A DNA stretch of 64,000 nt from Teredinibacter haidensis (GTDB taxonomy: Bacteria; Pseudomonadota; Gammaproteobacteria; Pseudomonadales; Cellvibrionaceae), in contig NZ_CP060084.1 in the NCBI RefSeq assembly GCF_014211975.1, forward strand, positions 3,421,001-3,485,000, in the 5' to 3' direction. The notes beneath the pieces are model-generated. The model searched no databases and had not been told where the DNA came from. It saw nothing but the letters and a program-made list of their open reading frames with translations. Position numbers and translations under genes: made by a program. Below are positions 1-8,905 of the stretch, one piece after another (position 1 is the stretch's first letter; the number at the start of each line of letters is the position of its first letter).

Positions 1-1
1 A

Positions 2-499
2 ATCGAAAAATTAAAACTGGCGACGGATGAACCATTGATCAACGCCCAGCAAATGACCGCAGCGGTTATGGATTCTGCCCGCTACGACATTTTTGGCTTG
101 GTCGATAAAGCCATGCATGGCGACAGCCGAGCCGCGACAGCAAGCCTTCAAGGGCTGCGTGCCGAAGGCACCGAACCCTTAACACTGCTCTGGGCGCTAA
201 CCCGCGAAATTCGCAGCCTAAACAATATTAAAGACGCTATCGACAGTGGCGAAAACTTTGATTCTGCCGCACGCCGCAACGGCGTTTGGGATAAACGTAA
301 ACCCCTCTTTAAATCGGCCCTACACAGACTTAAACCACGACAACTGCAGGACTTGATTCGCAAATCAGCACTGGCTGACCGCGCCACTAAAGGCGTTGCC
401 ACTGGTAATGTTTGGAATATACTAACGGATATCACCTTAGGATTGGCCGGAGTGACCGTGCTTAACCCCAAGACTCAACGAATGGAATTTAGAAGTTAG
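2..499 (+). CDS. holA: DNA polymerase III subunit delta, C-terminal part (5' truncated by window)
   Basis: The reading frame is open from the first bases and runs to a stop at 499, so about 165 C-terminal residues are visible. The segment is all helical and matches the collar-side end of HolA: a D-x-F-x-L-V-D-x-A start, then A-L-T-R-E-I-R, and a V-W-D-K-R-K-P-L region before the last helices. HolA is the clamp-loader subunit that opens the beta sliding clamp. The P-loop-like N-terminal domain lies upstream of the window. A small lipoprotein gene follows after 17 bases. Identification rests on familiarity with the family; confidence is good because the conserved motifs and order agree. Confidence 0.88.
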   Translation: MEKLKLATDEPLINAQQMTAAVMDSARYDIFGLVDKAMHGDSRAATASLQGLRAEGTEPLTLLWALTREIRSLNNIKDAIDSGENFDSAARRNGVWDKRKPLFKSALHRLKPRQLQDLIRKSALADRATKGVATGNVWNILTDITLGLAGVTVLNPKTQRMEFRS

Positions 500-516
500 C
501 CAGAGGTGTTACGCAA

Positions 517-855
517 ATGGATAATAACAAGCAACTCACCCGCGGTTCAGCGACGCTATCAATAAAATATTTGCTGTTTGCAGGCTTATGTTTCCTTTTC
601 AGCAATATTATCAGCTGCCAGAAAAAACCCGAATTCAGCGCAATAGATGAAAGTACTCAAGAAGCCTACCTAGTGCTTAACGGCTATTTAAAGCGCCGAG
701 GCATGCAGGCTACAAAAGCCGACCTTTCCGTAAAGGAAAGCGAAGTAGGTTATATTTTTCGCTGGCAGTCCACCGATGCCGAACAGCTGTTTGAAGTCAT
801 ACAAAAAGACAGCGCCTGGCAGATTAAGGCATTTACCGATTCGTCCCACCCCTAG
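517..855 (+). CDS. Putative small lipoprotein, function unknown
   Basis: The 112-residue product is not recognised. Residues about 18-34 are hydrophobic and end in I-I-S-C, an acceptable lipobox, so the protein is probably cleaved and lipidated at Cys34 and sits in the periplasm. The rest is a compact charged domain of about 75 residues. A purine-rich AGAGG lies about 11 bases before the ATG at 517. It follows holA closely and may be co-transcribed with it. The N-terminus before the hydrophobic stretch is long for a lipoprotein signal, so an inner-membrane anchor is the alternative. Confidence 0.6.
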   Translation: MDNNKQLTRGSATLSIKYLLFAGLCFLFSNIISCQKKPEFSAIDESTQEAYLVLNGYLKRRGMQATKADLSVKESEVGYIFRWQSTDAEQLFEVIQKDSAWQIKAFTDSSHP

Positions 856-1184
856 CCGTCAGGCCCACATCTAAACATTACTGACACCTCAAAAAAGTTT
901 AGCTACTGCCCCGCAACCATACTGCACCACCGCCCGCAACAAAACGAGCAGCACAGGACAGCACTACGTTCAGTCATAGAGTAAAAATGTAGCAATAAAC
1001 TCACCCGCATCCATTCGACCAGTGCCATACAATTGTCATGTTCAGGCATCAAGGTACTCGGTGGATCCACGCGCGACTAGAGATCACCTGTTCCGGGCGC
1101 CGAATCCGAAATGTAAAAAAAGTACTATATGTAACCACCATAACCAGACGATATCGCCGAACTAAAATATGAGATTTCCGGCAC
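856..1184. other. Intergenic region upstream of the fecI-type gene
   Basis: This 329-base stretch has no convincing ORF, tRNA or hairpin terminator. It must hold the promoter of the sigma factor/FecR pair. The part just before the start codon is AT-rich (around 1118-1170), but I could not identify a -35/-10 pair or a Fur-like box with confidence. Confidence 0.5.
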
Positions 1185-1733
1185 ATGAATTTTTATCATT
1201 CAACACAAGATCTTTACGAACTTCTCGTTGACGAGAAACCTAAAATGATCGCCTTCATCCGCGCAAAAAAACAGAGCCATACGGAATGCGAAGACATCTA
1301 CCAGGAAGCCATGGAGCGCTTTCTTCGGCGTTTTCAGCAGGGGTCTAACCCGTCTGAACCCATTCCCTACGTATATCGGATTATTTTAAACATTATCAAC
1401 GATAGCTACCGAAAAGAGGGCAAACAGGAAAAACACGAAGCCCTCACCGAAGATATTGAATGCCCCATTCCTCAGCCCGACAAACAACTGGAAACACAAC
1501 AACGGCTCCAATTATTTGTCTCGTGCCTTAACACATTGCCCGATGAAATTCGCCACATCATTGTCCTGCGAAAATTACACGGGTTATCCAATGCAGAGAT
1601 TGGTCGTCGCCTGGGAAGATCAGATAAGGCGATCGAAAAAAGACTTAACCGGGCACTGAAAACCATCGAGCAATTAATGGCGACAAGTATTGCGCGACCT
1701 GCAGAGCACCAAACGCAGAAAAAGGCCACGTGA
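1185..1733 (+). CDS. ECF RNA polymerase sigma factor, FecI type
   Basis: This 182-residue protein has the two-domain layout of an extracytoplasmic-function sigma factor. Region 2 lies at about residues 15-75 (E-D-I-Y-Q-E-A followed by P-Y-V-Y-R-I-I-L-N). Region 4 lies at about 110-170 (L-P-D-E-I-R-H-I-I-V-L-R-K-L-H-G, then an N-A-E-I-G helix-turn-helix and K-R-L-N-R-A). The fecR-type gene starts on the base after its stop codon, so the pair is translationally coupled. By analogy with FecI it would direct RNA polymerase to surface-receptor genes when released or activated by FecR. The convergent TBDR and the following minus-strand genes are the obvious targets, but no binding site was identified. 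Confidence 0.9.
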   Translation: MNFYHSTQDLYELLVDEKPKMIAFIRAKKQSHTECEDIYQEAMERFLRRFQQGSNPSEPIPYVYRIILNIINDSYRKEGKQEKHEALTEDIECPIPQPDKQLETQQRLQLFVSCLNTLPDEIRHIIVLRKLHGLSNAEIGRRLGRSDKAIEKRLNRALKTIEQLMATSIARPAEHQTQKKAT

Positions 1734-2744
1734 ATGAATGTTGAACACAAACTTAACGAACAGGACGAGCAGCGCCTCTACCGCTGGTTAATTCACGGCG
1801 ACAGGGAAGCTGCAGACGCATCTCAGCAGCGGGAGTTTACCCAGTGGCTCGCAGCCAACCCCCACCGGCAGCAGAAAGCCGACGCCATTAGCGGCGTCTG
1901 GAATTCTCAAGAATTCATCACCGCCTTGCAGCAGAGCGCAAGCGAAGAAGCGCTTTCCTCGCCGTCCTCGCTCACAAATACAAAGGCCGCCGCAGACCGA
2001 AGAGAAAACCTCTTCTCTCCAAAATGGCTGACTGCTCTGGGCATTGCCGCAAGCATTTTATTCGCCACTTTTGTGCTCGATTGGCAGCCGCACATGGAGC
2101 CGGTGATGCAGGTTTACCAGACTCAGCGCCAACAGGTGGACCAGGCTCTTCTCGAAGATGGCACCACCCTGTTGCTCGGCAGCGCCTCTCGAGTAAACGT
2201 TGCCTACCAAACACAGACGCGTCATGTCGAGCTGTTAAGCGGCGAGGCGCTATTTCAGGTGCAAAAAGACAAGACCCGGCCATTTGTAGTAGAAACAGCG
2301 CATGTACGCATGGAAGCGCTTGGCACCAGCTTTAACGTCTATCACCGGGAATCAGCGACAGAACTGCGAGTACTGGAGGGACAAGTGGCTGTCAATCTAC
2401 TAGCACAGCCTGACAACCACCTTGTTCTCCACGCCGGAGAGCAGATATTGGTAAGCGCAAAAAAGCTCGGAGTAACCACCCATTTCGATCCTCAAAACAG
2501 CCGATCTTGGCGTCAGGGTTGGCTGCATACCAAAAACATGCGGCTGCAGGAACTACTCATCGAGCTAAACCGTTATGCGCCAAAGGACGTTATTGCGGGT
2601 AGCCGGGCGGTCGAAAACCTGCCTATTAAAGGTAGTTTCGATTTGGCCAATACCGATAAAAATCTTGAGATTATCGCCGCTCTCCACCACCTGGAAATAC
2701 AGCGTCTGTCAGGTCAGATCGTACTGAAACTATCCGCTCACTAG
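1734..2744 (+). CDS. FecR-type anti-sigma/sigma regulator
   Basis: The 336-residue inner-membrane protein has a cytoplasmic N-terminal domain (about 8-60, W-L-x-H-G-D and F-x-x-W-L-A-A-N-P-x-H). A single membrane segment follows near residues 97-113. The periplasmic FecR beta domain covers about 125-225 (D-G-T-T-L-L-L-G-S-A-S, then L-L-S-G-E-A-L-F-Q-V). A C-terminal STN-like region spans about 255-335. In the family, the C-terminal part senses the STN domain of an occupied receptor and the N-terminal part controls the cognate sigma factor. It is translationally coupled to the sigma gene. Its likely receptor partner is the STN-containing TBDR encoded convergently at 2822-5662. Confidence 0.9.
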   Translation: MNVEHKLNEQDEQRLYRWLIHGDREAADASQQREFTQWLAANPHRQQKADAISGVWNSQEFITALQQSASEEALSSPSSLTNTKAAADRRENLFSPKWLTALGIAASILFATFVLDWQPHMEPVMQVYQTQRQQVDQALLEDGTTLLLGSASRVNVAYQTQTRHVELLSGEALFQVQKDKTRPFVVETAHVRMEALGTSFNVYHRESATELRVLEGQVAVNLLAQPDNHLVLHAGEQILVSAKKLGVTTHFDPQNSRSWRQGWLHTKNMRLQELLIELNRYAPKDVIAGSRAVENLPIKGSFDLANTDKNLEIIAALHHLEIQRLSGQIVLKLSAH

Positions 2745-2775
2745 GCGCGTTTAGCGCCCTTTAAGGTGTTTTTTT
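2744..2775 (+). terminator. Candidate intrinsic terminator after fecR-type gene
   Basis: GGCGC and GCGCC (2744-2748 and 2754-2758) form a short GC-rich stem around a five-base loop. They overlap the last base of the fecR stop codon. A run of seven T lies at 2769-2775, ten bases beyond the stem, so this is a weak or imperfect terminator. It sits between two convergent genes. Confidence 0.45.
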
Positions 2776-2821
2776 AGCGCAGACCCTCTTGGGCTGGTGC
2801 TAACGCTCCCGAACGCTGGAG

Positions 2822-5662
2822 TCAGAAGTCTGCAGCAAAAAGCAACGTTAGCTCCCGCCCACTACTGAACTGCAGAAAAGGTTGGCCCCCTTGGTCGTAG
2901 CGGTCTTCATCGTCCAACAGATTTTCGAGGGTAAATGTCACGGAAATATCCGTTGATAACGCACGGCTGTATGCCAGCCGAAGATCGCTGTGCGGCTCCC
3001 GATAAACCTCCGGTAATCCCGGTGTATCACTGGTGATAAATAGCTCGCGACCAACTCGCTTAAAAAAAAGCGACCACGTATTTTGGTCAAAGCGGTATTG
3101 TAGTTGCAGCGCCGCAATAATGTCCGGCTGCCCCTGCAACACCCGTTTTCCAGCATATTCAGCCTTTTGTTTAACGTGAACGTGTGAATAGACCTTCGCA
3201 ACCCGCAACTGTGTCACCAGCTCTTGGCCTTTAGGCAGTTGCAGCATATGATCTGCTTCCAGTTCAGCACCCCAAACTTTGGCTTCGGCCATATTGCGAA
3301 AAGTGTAATTATTGTAGGGGTGCTTTTCGTCTTGCGGATCAAAAAAAACACCCTCAATGGCATTCCCAATAGATTTATAAAACACCGCCATATCCAATTG
3401 AACTCCCGCACCCTTATCGTAACGCCAGCGCACATCCCAATTGTCGGCATTGGCCACCTCCAGCAAAGGGTTCCCAACCACCGACACCCTTGTGTCCAAC
3501 TCTTCATAGCGCATGGGCATCAACTCATTTACCGCTGGCCATACTACCGTTCGGCTATAGCCTAGCAACCACTGTTGTGTCTGCCGCGGGGCGTAACCCA
3601 AAGCAAACGATGGCAGGCCTTTGTTACCGTCCAAAAGTGTCAGTGATGTTGCAGGGGCGGTATTCCACATTTCTCCCTGTATAACGCGCGTCTCCCAGCG
3701 CATTCCAGCAACGAGATGCCAGTGGTCCAGTAATCGCGTTTCCACAAGCAAATATGATCCAAGGTGTCTTTGATTTACACGATAAAAACGCCCTGCCAGA
3801 GCTGCGGAATTGTCTTCGGGAGCCAAGTCGTCGACCAACAAAAATCCCGGCTTATCTGGCCCGCCAACAATATTGGCGTCACTGAGTATCCAGGTGGGGT
3901 TAGCAAGCTCGGTGATCCCCCGAACCTCCCCAGCCCCCCCCTCTGCGGAAAATGAATAGGGCAGGTCATAACCGCTTCGATCAGCCTCGTAGCGCTCCAA
4001 ACCCGCTTTAAAGTCCACACGCGGCAGCCATTGATAATCCAATTGCATACTGCCGCTGGACGTATGTTCTCGCATTCTGCGCCAATGCAGCTGCAATTGA
4101 TCAAACCCAAAACCCAACTGATAAGGAGCGTACATAGCCCTGCTCGTATAGCGGTAACTGACGTCAAACGGCTGCCTGTATTTGGATACCGCGTGAGAAA
4201 ACTGCCAATTCAGCTTAAGCTGAGAGGAAAATTGGCTGAGGCCGTAAATCTGCTGCTGCTGCAGTTGTCGCTCGGACCAGTTGAACAGTCCACGCTTTGT
4301 AAGCGGGCCTATTGATTCATTCTGCTCATCCAACCAATGAGTATCAATCCATTCGGTGTAATGCCGACTCTGGCGCAGTAACAGCAAATTCAGCCCCAGG
4401 TAGTGCTCCCCGAAAGATACGCCGCTGGTGAATAAACCATTGGAATCAACAGTATTCACGACTCGATCATTACTCGCCAGTTGGTTCGCTCTTAGCCACC
4501 ACTCCCCGTCGTTACTTCCTACCCGATTAAATAGTCGCGACTGTAGTAATTGACGCTGCCAATCGTTGCTGTAACCGAGCGAAAGACTCCCTCCCCACTG
4601 GTAATCGCCGCTTTCCCAGGAACGCCCAGCACTTAGGCCAGACAGCAAATTAGCATCTGCGCGGCCGTGATATATCCCCATATCAGCCACCACGGCCTGC
4701 TCGCCTGCCAGCTCTCTCTCTGCTTCGTTTAGGGTATCCAATCCGCCCTGTCGCGCCGCTTTGTGCAGTAACGAGGGCAGCGCGCGCGTACCATCATCTT
4801 GTCCCTGCCAATCGCTATTGTTGCGGTAACCTTGGAATACAGTTTCAAAACTGGTGCCCTCGATACCCCCGACCCCCGCCAACATCTGAAAAAAAGGCTC
4901 ATCGGGAATGCGCATAGTTTCAATATTGATCATACCTCCAGTGGCGCTACCGGGAGCATCAGCCAATACCGATTTACGCAAATCCACAGCATTAAGAATA
5001 TTCACGGGAAAAACATCTAAGGGGAATCCCTGGCCACTGGGGTCGAGGCTCGGGATTACACCACCGTTTATTCGCACCGCTTGATAACGGCCAGTCATAC
5101 CCCGTATAACCATAAAACGGTTGTCTTCCACCTTAACACCCGAGACCAGTTCCAGTGCAGAGCCCAGAGAGGTAATTCCCAGTTGTTTCAACTGCTGCTG
5201 GTCAATCGTGAACTCAGAATCACCGGTAATACCAGCAAATATGGAAGTCGTGCTTTGCCGCTGCGGGCTTCCTGTCACCACAACTTCACTGTAATCCCAG
5301 GTGTTCATATCTGTGGCCACGGATGAATCGCTGGCGACAGGGGCAGCGACAATACGAGGGAATACAACCAAGGTATCCCCGACCAACTGATACTCCAGCT
5401 CCAGCGGTGGTAACAAGCGCACAAGCCATTGTGCCAGGGACGCACATCCCTCGCCGGCAAAAACCGCTTGCTCGGCGACCGCTTGCGGATCAGTCACAAG
5501 CTGATAAGTAAATACCTCTGCTAGATTCGCTAGCGTCTCGGCAATACCCGTTTCCGATGTTTGGAAATATCGTGCATCCGCCGCGGTACAATCTGCACCC
5601 CAACAATGGGCAGAGGCGAACACCAGCACGGTAAACCAAAGACAAAATATGCTCGCGCGCAT
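2822..5662 (-). CDS. TonB-dependent receptor with N-terminal STN signalling domain (FecA-type transducer)
   Basis: The 946-residue outer-membrane protein starts with a signal peptide (about 1-22). An STN domain follows (about 25-105, ending in L-V-G-D-T-L-V-V-F). A TonB-box-like Y-S-E-V-V-V-T-G stretch precedes a plug domain (about 145-265). The rest is a 22-stranded-barrel-sized region ending in a C-terminal Phe. STN domains report ligand occupancy to FecR-type proteins, and the fecI/fecR-type pair lies just beyond, on the opposite strand. The plug resembles that of the 1089-residue TBDR in this island (both have L-D-V/M-D-I-F-P-type and A-D-A/I-P-G-S-A-T motifs), so the two are paralogues. 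The ligand is unknown. GGAAC just upstream supports the start. Confidence 0.93.
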   Translation of the reverse strand: MRASIFCLWFTVLVFASAHCWGADCTAADARYFQTSETGIAETLANLAEVFTYQLVTDPQAVAEQAVFAGEGCASLAQWLVRLLPPLELEYQLVGDTLVVFPRIVAAPVASDSSVATDMNTWDYSEVVVTGSPQRQSTTSIFAGITGDSEFTIDQQQLKQLGITSLGSALELVSGVKVEDNRFMVIRGMTGRYQAVRINGGVIPSLDPSGQGFPLDVFPVNILNAVDLRKSVLADAPGSATGGMINIETMRIPDEPFFQMLAGVGGIEGTSFETVFQGYRNNSDWQGQDDGTRALPSLLHKAARQGGLDTLNEAERELAGEQAVVADMGIYHGRADANLLSGLSAGRSWESGDYQWGGSLSLGYSNDWQRQLLQSRLFNRVGSNDGEWWLRANQLASNDRVVNTVDSNGLFTSGVSFGEHYLGLNLLLLRQSRHYTEWIDTHWLDEQNESIGPLTKRGLFNWSERQLQQQQIYGLSQFSSQLKLNWQFSHAVSKYRQPFDVSYRYTSRAMYAPYQLGFGFDQLQLHWRRMREHTSSGSMQLDYQWLPRVDFKAGLERYEADRSGYDLPYSFSAEGGAGEVRGITELANPTWILSDANIVGGPDKPGFLLVDDLAPEDNSAALAGRFYRVNQRHLGSYLLVETRLLDHWHLVAGMRWETRVIQGEMWNTAPATSLTLLDGNKGLPSFALGYAPRQTQQWLLGYSRTVVWPAVNELMPMRYEELDTRVSVVGNPLLEVANADNWDVRWRYDKGAGVQLDMAVFYKSIGNAIEGVFFDPQDEKHPYNNYTFRNMAEAKVWGAELEADHMLQLPKGQELVTQLRVAKVYSHVHVKQKAEYAGKRVLQGQPDIIAALQLQYRFDQNTWSLFFKRVGRELFITSDTPGLPEVYREPHSDLRLAYSRALSTDISVTFTLENLLDDEDRYDQGGQPFLQFSSGRELTLLFAADF

Positions 5663-5857
5663 ATCAGTTCCACGTCACCTGTATTCAAAAAATACCTACA
5701 GACATTACCATGGAGATATGGCAAAAAAACGAACACTAAACACGCGATCAGTATTAGCGCGCGAAAAGAGGAAGACGTCAGACTAATACGGGGTTGCACA
5801 TCGAGCACGGCTAACCATTAATGTGCCCGATATGATAAAACTACCGCGTGATGAACA

Positions 5858-7072
5858 TTAACAACCAGGATTACCCTGCTCAGTCGTCCAGAAACTGTCG
5901 GTGCTAAAACCTACTGCAGTACTGTCGGAGGGCGGCAGCAAACCGTTGTCGTTAACGCAATCATAGCTGATGGTGGAAAAATCTCCGCTCTCAACCAGAT
6001 GAGAACCTTCTTTGGTGCAGCGCTGCCACGCATAGCCGCTAATGACCATATTGGTGAATGTACCATCTGTACCGTATTTCAGGTTCAGCGGTTCACTCAC
6101 ATAAAGTCCATCTACAAAGCGGATCGATGCAGAATCGACGGTTCCGTTGCTTTCCGGAGTAGCGCCGTTATCCCTAATATTATTGGCTAAATCAAAAGCG
6201 CTGTCGGCAACGAACTGCTGCGTAATATTAACGTTCTGTACCAGACCTGTGTAGCCATATCGCCAGGCAACACTGTCATCCAGGTTACAGCTCAGCCAAG
6301 CTTTGTTCAGCCGTACATCCCCTCCAAAGAATTCAACACCATCACCCAAAGAACCCTGGATATGGATATCCGTAATATTAGTGCTGCTGCCAACAGCATA
6401 CAGACTAAGGCCGTTATTGAGCTGCAGGCCTCTCCCGAGAGGATAATTAGGTGTAACACTACCCGCCTCGGCTATAACCACATATTTCATTTGACCGCTG
6501 CTCAATTGAGTATTGCTGCCGCCGTAGTAATAGCTTCCGCTACCAATTGTTTTAATAACGCACTCCTCTTCACCGCAGTCGTTACTTTCGCCAAAGCCGG
6601 CAAGTACAACACCGGCCCACTCACCTTTACCGGTAAAGTTATCATCCAGCGAGGAGAAAATAATGGGGCGAGTGGAACGACCAGAGGCGTAAATACTTGC
6701 ACCACGGCTAATTACCAGTGCAGAACGCAAGCTGGCTCCAGCTAGACGAGCACCGGCCTTAATCGTTAATTCGGTTTTATCAACCGTTGCAGGGTTTGCA
6801 CCTTCTACGTAACCGTTTCCAACCGTTACTACGCCATCCATTACCCATAAAATGGGCTGATCGTCTGCATTGTCTACTGCCAATTTCACTTCGTCATTAA
6901 CAGCAATAAATGCGGGCAGTTGGCAGTAGACGTATTCGCTGCCCTGCCACGAATAGTCGGCAGTAATTGCAGTACCGTTATAATTACAGGCAGCGTCCAG
7001 ACCAAGATCAGTTTCCGCTTTAACGGCTGTAGAAAACACCAGTGCGGCTGTGATTAAAACTATTTTTTTCAT
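5858..7072 (-). CDS. Secreted beta-helix-like module protein (single module), function unknown
   Basis: The 404-residue product has a clean signal peptide (1-19, ending V-K-A). The mature part opens with a cysteine pair 21 residues apart (Cys29, Cys50). Further on are G-E-W-A-G-V-V-L-A-G-F-G, a C-x(4)-C pair, Y-Y-Y-G-G-S, G-V-E-F-F-G-G-D-V and C-N-L-D-D-S-V-A-W, typical of short beta-strand turns in a right-handed helix. It is a paralogue of the next protein (7169-8404) and of three modules in the 8906-13414 lipoprotein. AGGAG precedes the ATG. It is probably periplasmic or outer-surface and a partner of the island's TBDRs, which is inference from context. No catalytic motif was recognised. 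Confidence 0.8.
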   Translation of the reverse strand: MKKIVLITAALVFSTAVKAETDLGLDAACNYNGTAITADYSWQGSEYVYCQLPAFIAVNDEVKLAVDNADDQPILWVMDGVVTVGNGYVEGANPATVDKTELTIKAGARLAGASLRSALVISRGASIYASGRSTRPIIFSSLDDNFTGKGEWAGVVLAGFGESNDCGEEECVIKTIGSGSYYYGGSNTQLSSGQMKYVVIAEAGSVTPNYPLGRGLQLNNGLSLYAVGSSTNITDIHIQGSLGDGVEFFGGDVRLNKAWLSCNLDDSVAWRYGYTGLVQNVNITQQFVADSAFDLANNIRDNGATPESNGTVDSASIRFVDGLYVSEPLNLKYGTDGTFTNMVISGYAWQRCTKEGSHLVESGDFSTISYDCVNDNGLLPPSDSTAVGFSTDSFWTTEQGNPGC

Positions 7073-7120
7073 TGTTTTCTCCTATTTCAACATATTTGGA
7101 ACAAATAATTAAAGAGAGGA

Positions 7121-7144
7121 AAAACGCGCAGGCAGTGCCTGCGC
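7121..7144 (-). terminator. Intrinsic terminator or attenuator between the two paralogues
   Basis: GCGCAGGCA (7126-7134) and TGCCTGCGC (7136-7144) form a perfect inverted repeat. Read on the minus strand, it is followed by GTTTTT. It lies between the 411-residue gene and its 404-residue paralogue, so it could terminate or reduce read-through from the first into the second. A stem this tight could equally stabilise an mRNA 3' end. Confidence 0.65.
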
Positions 7145-7168
7145 ATCAAGGTAAGGGAGATAATTTAA

Positions 7169-8404
7169 TTAATTACAAGCAGGCGCGTCTGCCCAGAAAG
7201 TTGGCGCTGAAAAACCGGCCTGAGAAGTAGAAACAGGCAGGAGGCCCGTTGCATTATTACAATCGTATAGAACACCGTTAAAGTCGGTTGTTGTTACGGA
7301 GTGTATCTGTCCAGGCACTTCACAATTAATTCCCGCATAACCACTGACAACCACGTTTTTAAAAGAAGCATCAGTACCTTCTTTTAATTTAAACGGTACA
7401 TCAACCGCTCCACCAGCCAATACAACGGTAGCATTTTCAACGCTACCATTTGAGCGGGGTAAGGCGTTGTCATCGTCCGGATTATTAGCCAGTTCAAAAG
7501 CGTGATCCTGACCATTCGCTTGCACAACACTCACATTGGTAATATCACCGGTATAACCGAAATCCCAATCCACGCTGTCGTCACCGTTACAGGTTAACCA
7601 CAAGTTGGTTACGTCAACATCACCACCAAAAAATTCAATACCATCGTCATCATTTTCGTTTACATGAACACCAAAAATCGAGGTGGTATCATTAACGGCG
7701 TAGAGTGTCAGACCGTTAATTTCATCACCGCTATTACTGTTGGGGTCTGGGTCACCGTCAGTGTCCACCTGTACTTCATGACCACCTTCGGTAATAACCA
7801 CATAGCTCAGACTACCGCTGCTATGGGTCGTATCGGCACTACCACCGTAATAAAAGGTACCGTCACTAACACCTTCCATGGTGCAGGTATCGGCACCACT
7901 ATTACAGCCGTTGGCCACACCAAAACCGGAAATAATCAGACCGCCCCATTCGCCAGCGCCGGCAAAGCCTTCATCCAGCGAAGAGAACACAACAGGATGG
8001 TTGGAAGAACCAGCGGCTTCAATAGAGGCCCCGCGGGTAATAACCAATGCAGAATTACCAATTGCTCCAACAATATTGGCACCACCTTCAATAATTAGGC
8101 GGGTATCATCAGCCGTCGCTGGCAGCGCTCCCTGTACTTGGCCATCACCTACCACTACAACCTGGGGTAAAACCCAGAGGATTTTATAGCCATCATCATT
8201 TTCAACAAGCAGCTCAACAGCATCGCCAACGGCAATATCCGCCGGCAGCTCACAGTAAACATAGCTGTCCCCGTTCCATGAGTAGCTATCGTCTACCAAA
8301 AAACCGTTATCCAAACAATCATCATCGCCAGTACCCAGTGTTGTTAGCGCATTCACACTGGCTGCTGCCGCCATCATTACTATAGCTAATACTAATTTTT
8401 TCAT
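7169..8404 (-). CDS. Secreted beta-helix-like module protein (single module), paralogue of 5858-7072
   Basis: The 411-residue product has a signal peptide (1-19, ending V-N-A). It then has the same frame as its neighbour: Cys30 and Cys51 (spacing 21 again), G-E-W-G-G-L-I-I-S-G-F-G, a C-x(6)-C pair, F-Y-Y-G-G-S, G-I-E-F-F-G-G-D-V, C-N-G-D-D-S-V-D-W and an A-F-E-L-A-N-N stretch. The mature protein is rich in Asp, Asn and Gly, including a D-T-D-G-D-P-D-P-N-S-N-S acidic loop near residue 215 that resembles a calcium-binding turn. GGAG lies before the ATG. The role is unknown; surface substrate binding for the adjacent TBDRs is a guess from gene order. Confidence 0.8.
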   Translation of the reverse strand: MKKLVLAIVMMAAAASVNALTTLGTGDDDCLDNGFLVDDSYSWNGDSYVYCELPADIAVGDAVELLVENDDGYKILWVLPQVVVVGDGQVQGALPATADDTRLIIEGGANIVGAIGNSALVITRGASIEAAGSSNHPVVFSSLDEGFAGAGEWGGLIISGFGVANGCNSGADTCTMEGVSDGTFYYGGSADTTHSSGSLSYVVITEGGHEVQVDTDGDPDPNSNSGDEINGLTLYAVNDTTSIFGVHVNENDDDGIEFFGGDVDVTNLWLTCNGDDSVDWDFGYTGDITNVSVVQANGQDHAFELANNPDDDNALPRSNGSVENATVVLAGGAVDVPFKLKEGTDASFKNVVVSGYAGINCEVPGQIHSVTTTDFNGVLYDCNNATGLLPVSTSQAGFSAPTFWADAPACN

Positions 8405-8839
8405 AATATACTCCGTTAGTTAACGACCATTACGAATCAATTTAAAAAAATATTTTTACCTTTCTAAAAATTACCCTTATTTCTAAAAGCGGATAACAAA
8501 AACATATAGTGGGCAAATACAATTCAACTGCACACTGAAAAAACCGGTAATTACCGGTTAACTCCGGATAGCCCGGATGCGTTTAATATCCTTTATTTTT
8601 ATGACACAAGATGGGCGGAAACTATATTTATTATCTATAAATAGCTATTCACGCATAACAATAAAAACTAAACTTTTAATCGAATTGACACAGAAGAGTT
8701 TCGCTCTAACAAGGATCTTTCTAGCTACAAAAATAACTTTAACAAAAATTTTTAGCTTGAACCCACCTCTAACAAGAAAACGATTATTTAAATAAAATAA
8801 AAATCCGCCCGAGTAGCGGGTGGCTGTTTGTTAACAACA
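8405..8839. other. AT-rich intergenic region upstream of the two secreted paralogues
   Basis: The 435 bases before the 411-residue gene should contain its promoter. An 18-bp perfect palindrome at 8542-8559 and a small imperfect hairpin near 8804-8822 stand out. A short plus-strand frame at 8577-8795 has biased AT-driven composition and no ribosome binding site, so I do not call it a gene. Confidence 0.5.
8542..8559. promoter_or_regulatory. 18-bp perfect palindrome
   Basis: AACCGGTAATTACCGGTT is perfectly self-complementary and lies 138 bases upstream of the 411-residue gene. Read on the minus strand it runs directly into TTTT, so it may act as a terminator for transcripts entering from the lipoprotein gene. 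A symmetric sequence without a loop also suits a dimeric repressor or activator site. The sequence alone cannot decide between these. Confidence 0.5.
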
Positions 8840-8867
8840 AAAAAAGGGCTTCTCTCAGCCCTTTTTT
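8840..8867. terminator. Bidirectional intrinsic terminator
   Basis: AAAAAAGGGCT (8840-8850) and AGCCCTTTTTT (8857-8867) pair around a six-base TCTCTC loop, giving a U-run in both directions. It lies 39 bases beyond the stop codon of the large lipoprotein gene on the minus strand. It therefore probably ends the TBDR-lipoprotein operon. Confidence 0.85.
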
Positions 8868-8905
8868 ATATTAATTGGCAACGCTGTTCCCATTAGAGTT
8901 AACCA

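Noticed and set aside
4000..4700. Plus-strand frames inside the TBDR gene (for example 4031-4315)
   Set aside because: They are shadows of a strongly supported receptor gene on the minus strand and lack start signals.
8577..8795. 72-codon plus-strand frame in the AT-rich gap
   Set aside because: Composition follows the AT bias of the gap, there is no ribosome binding site and no resemblance to a protein family.
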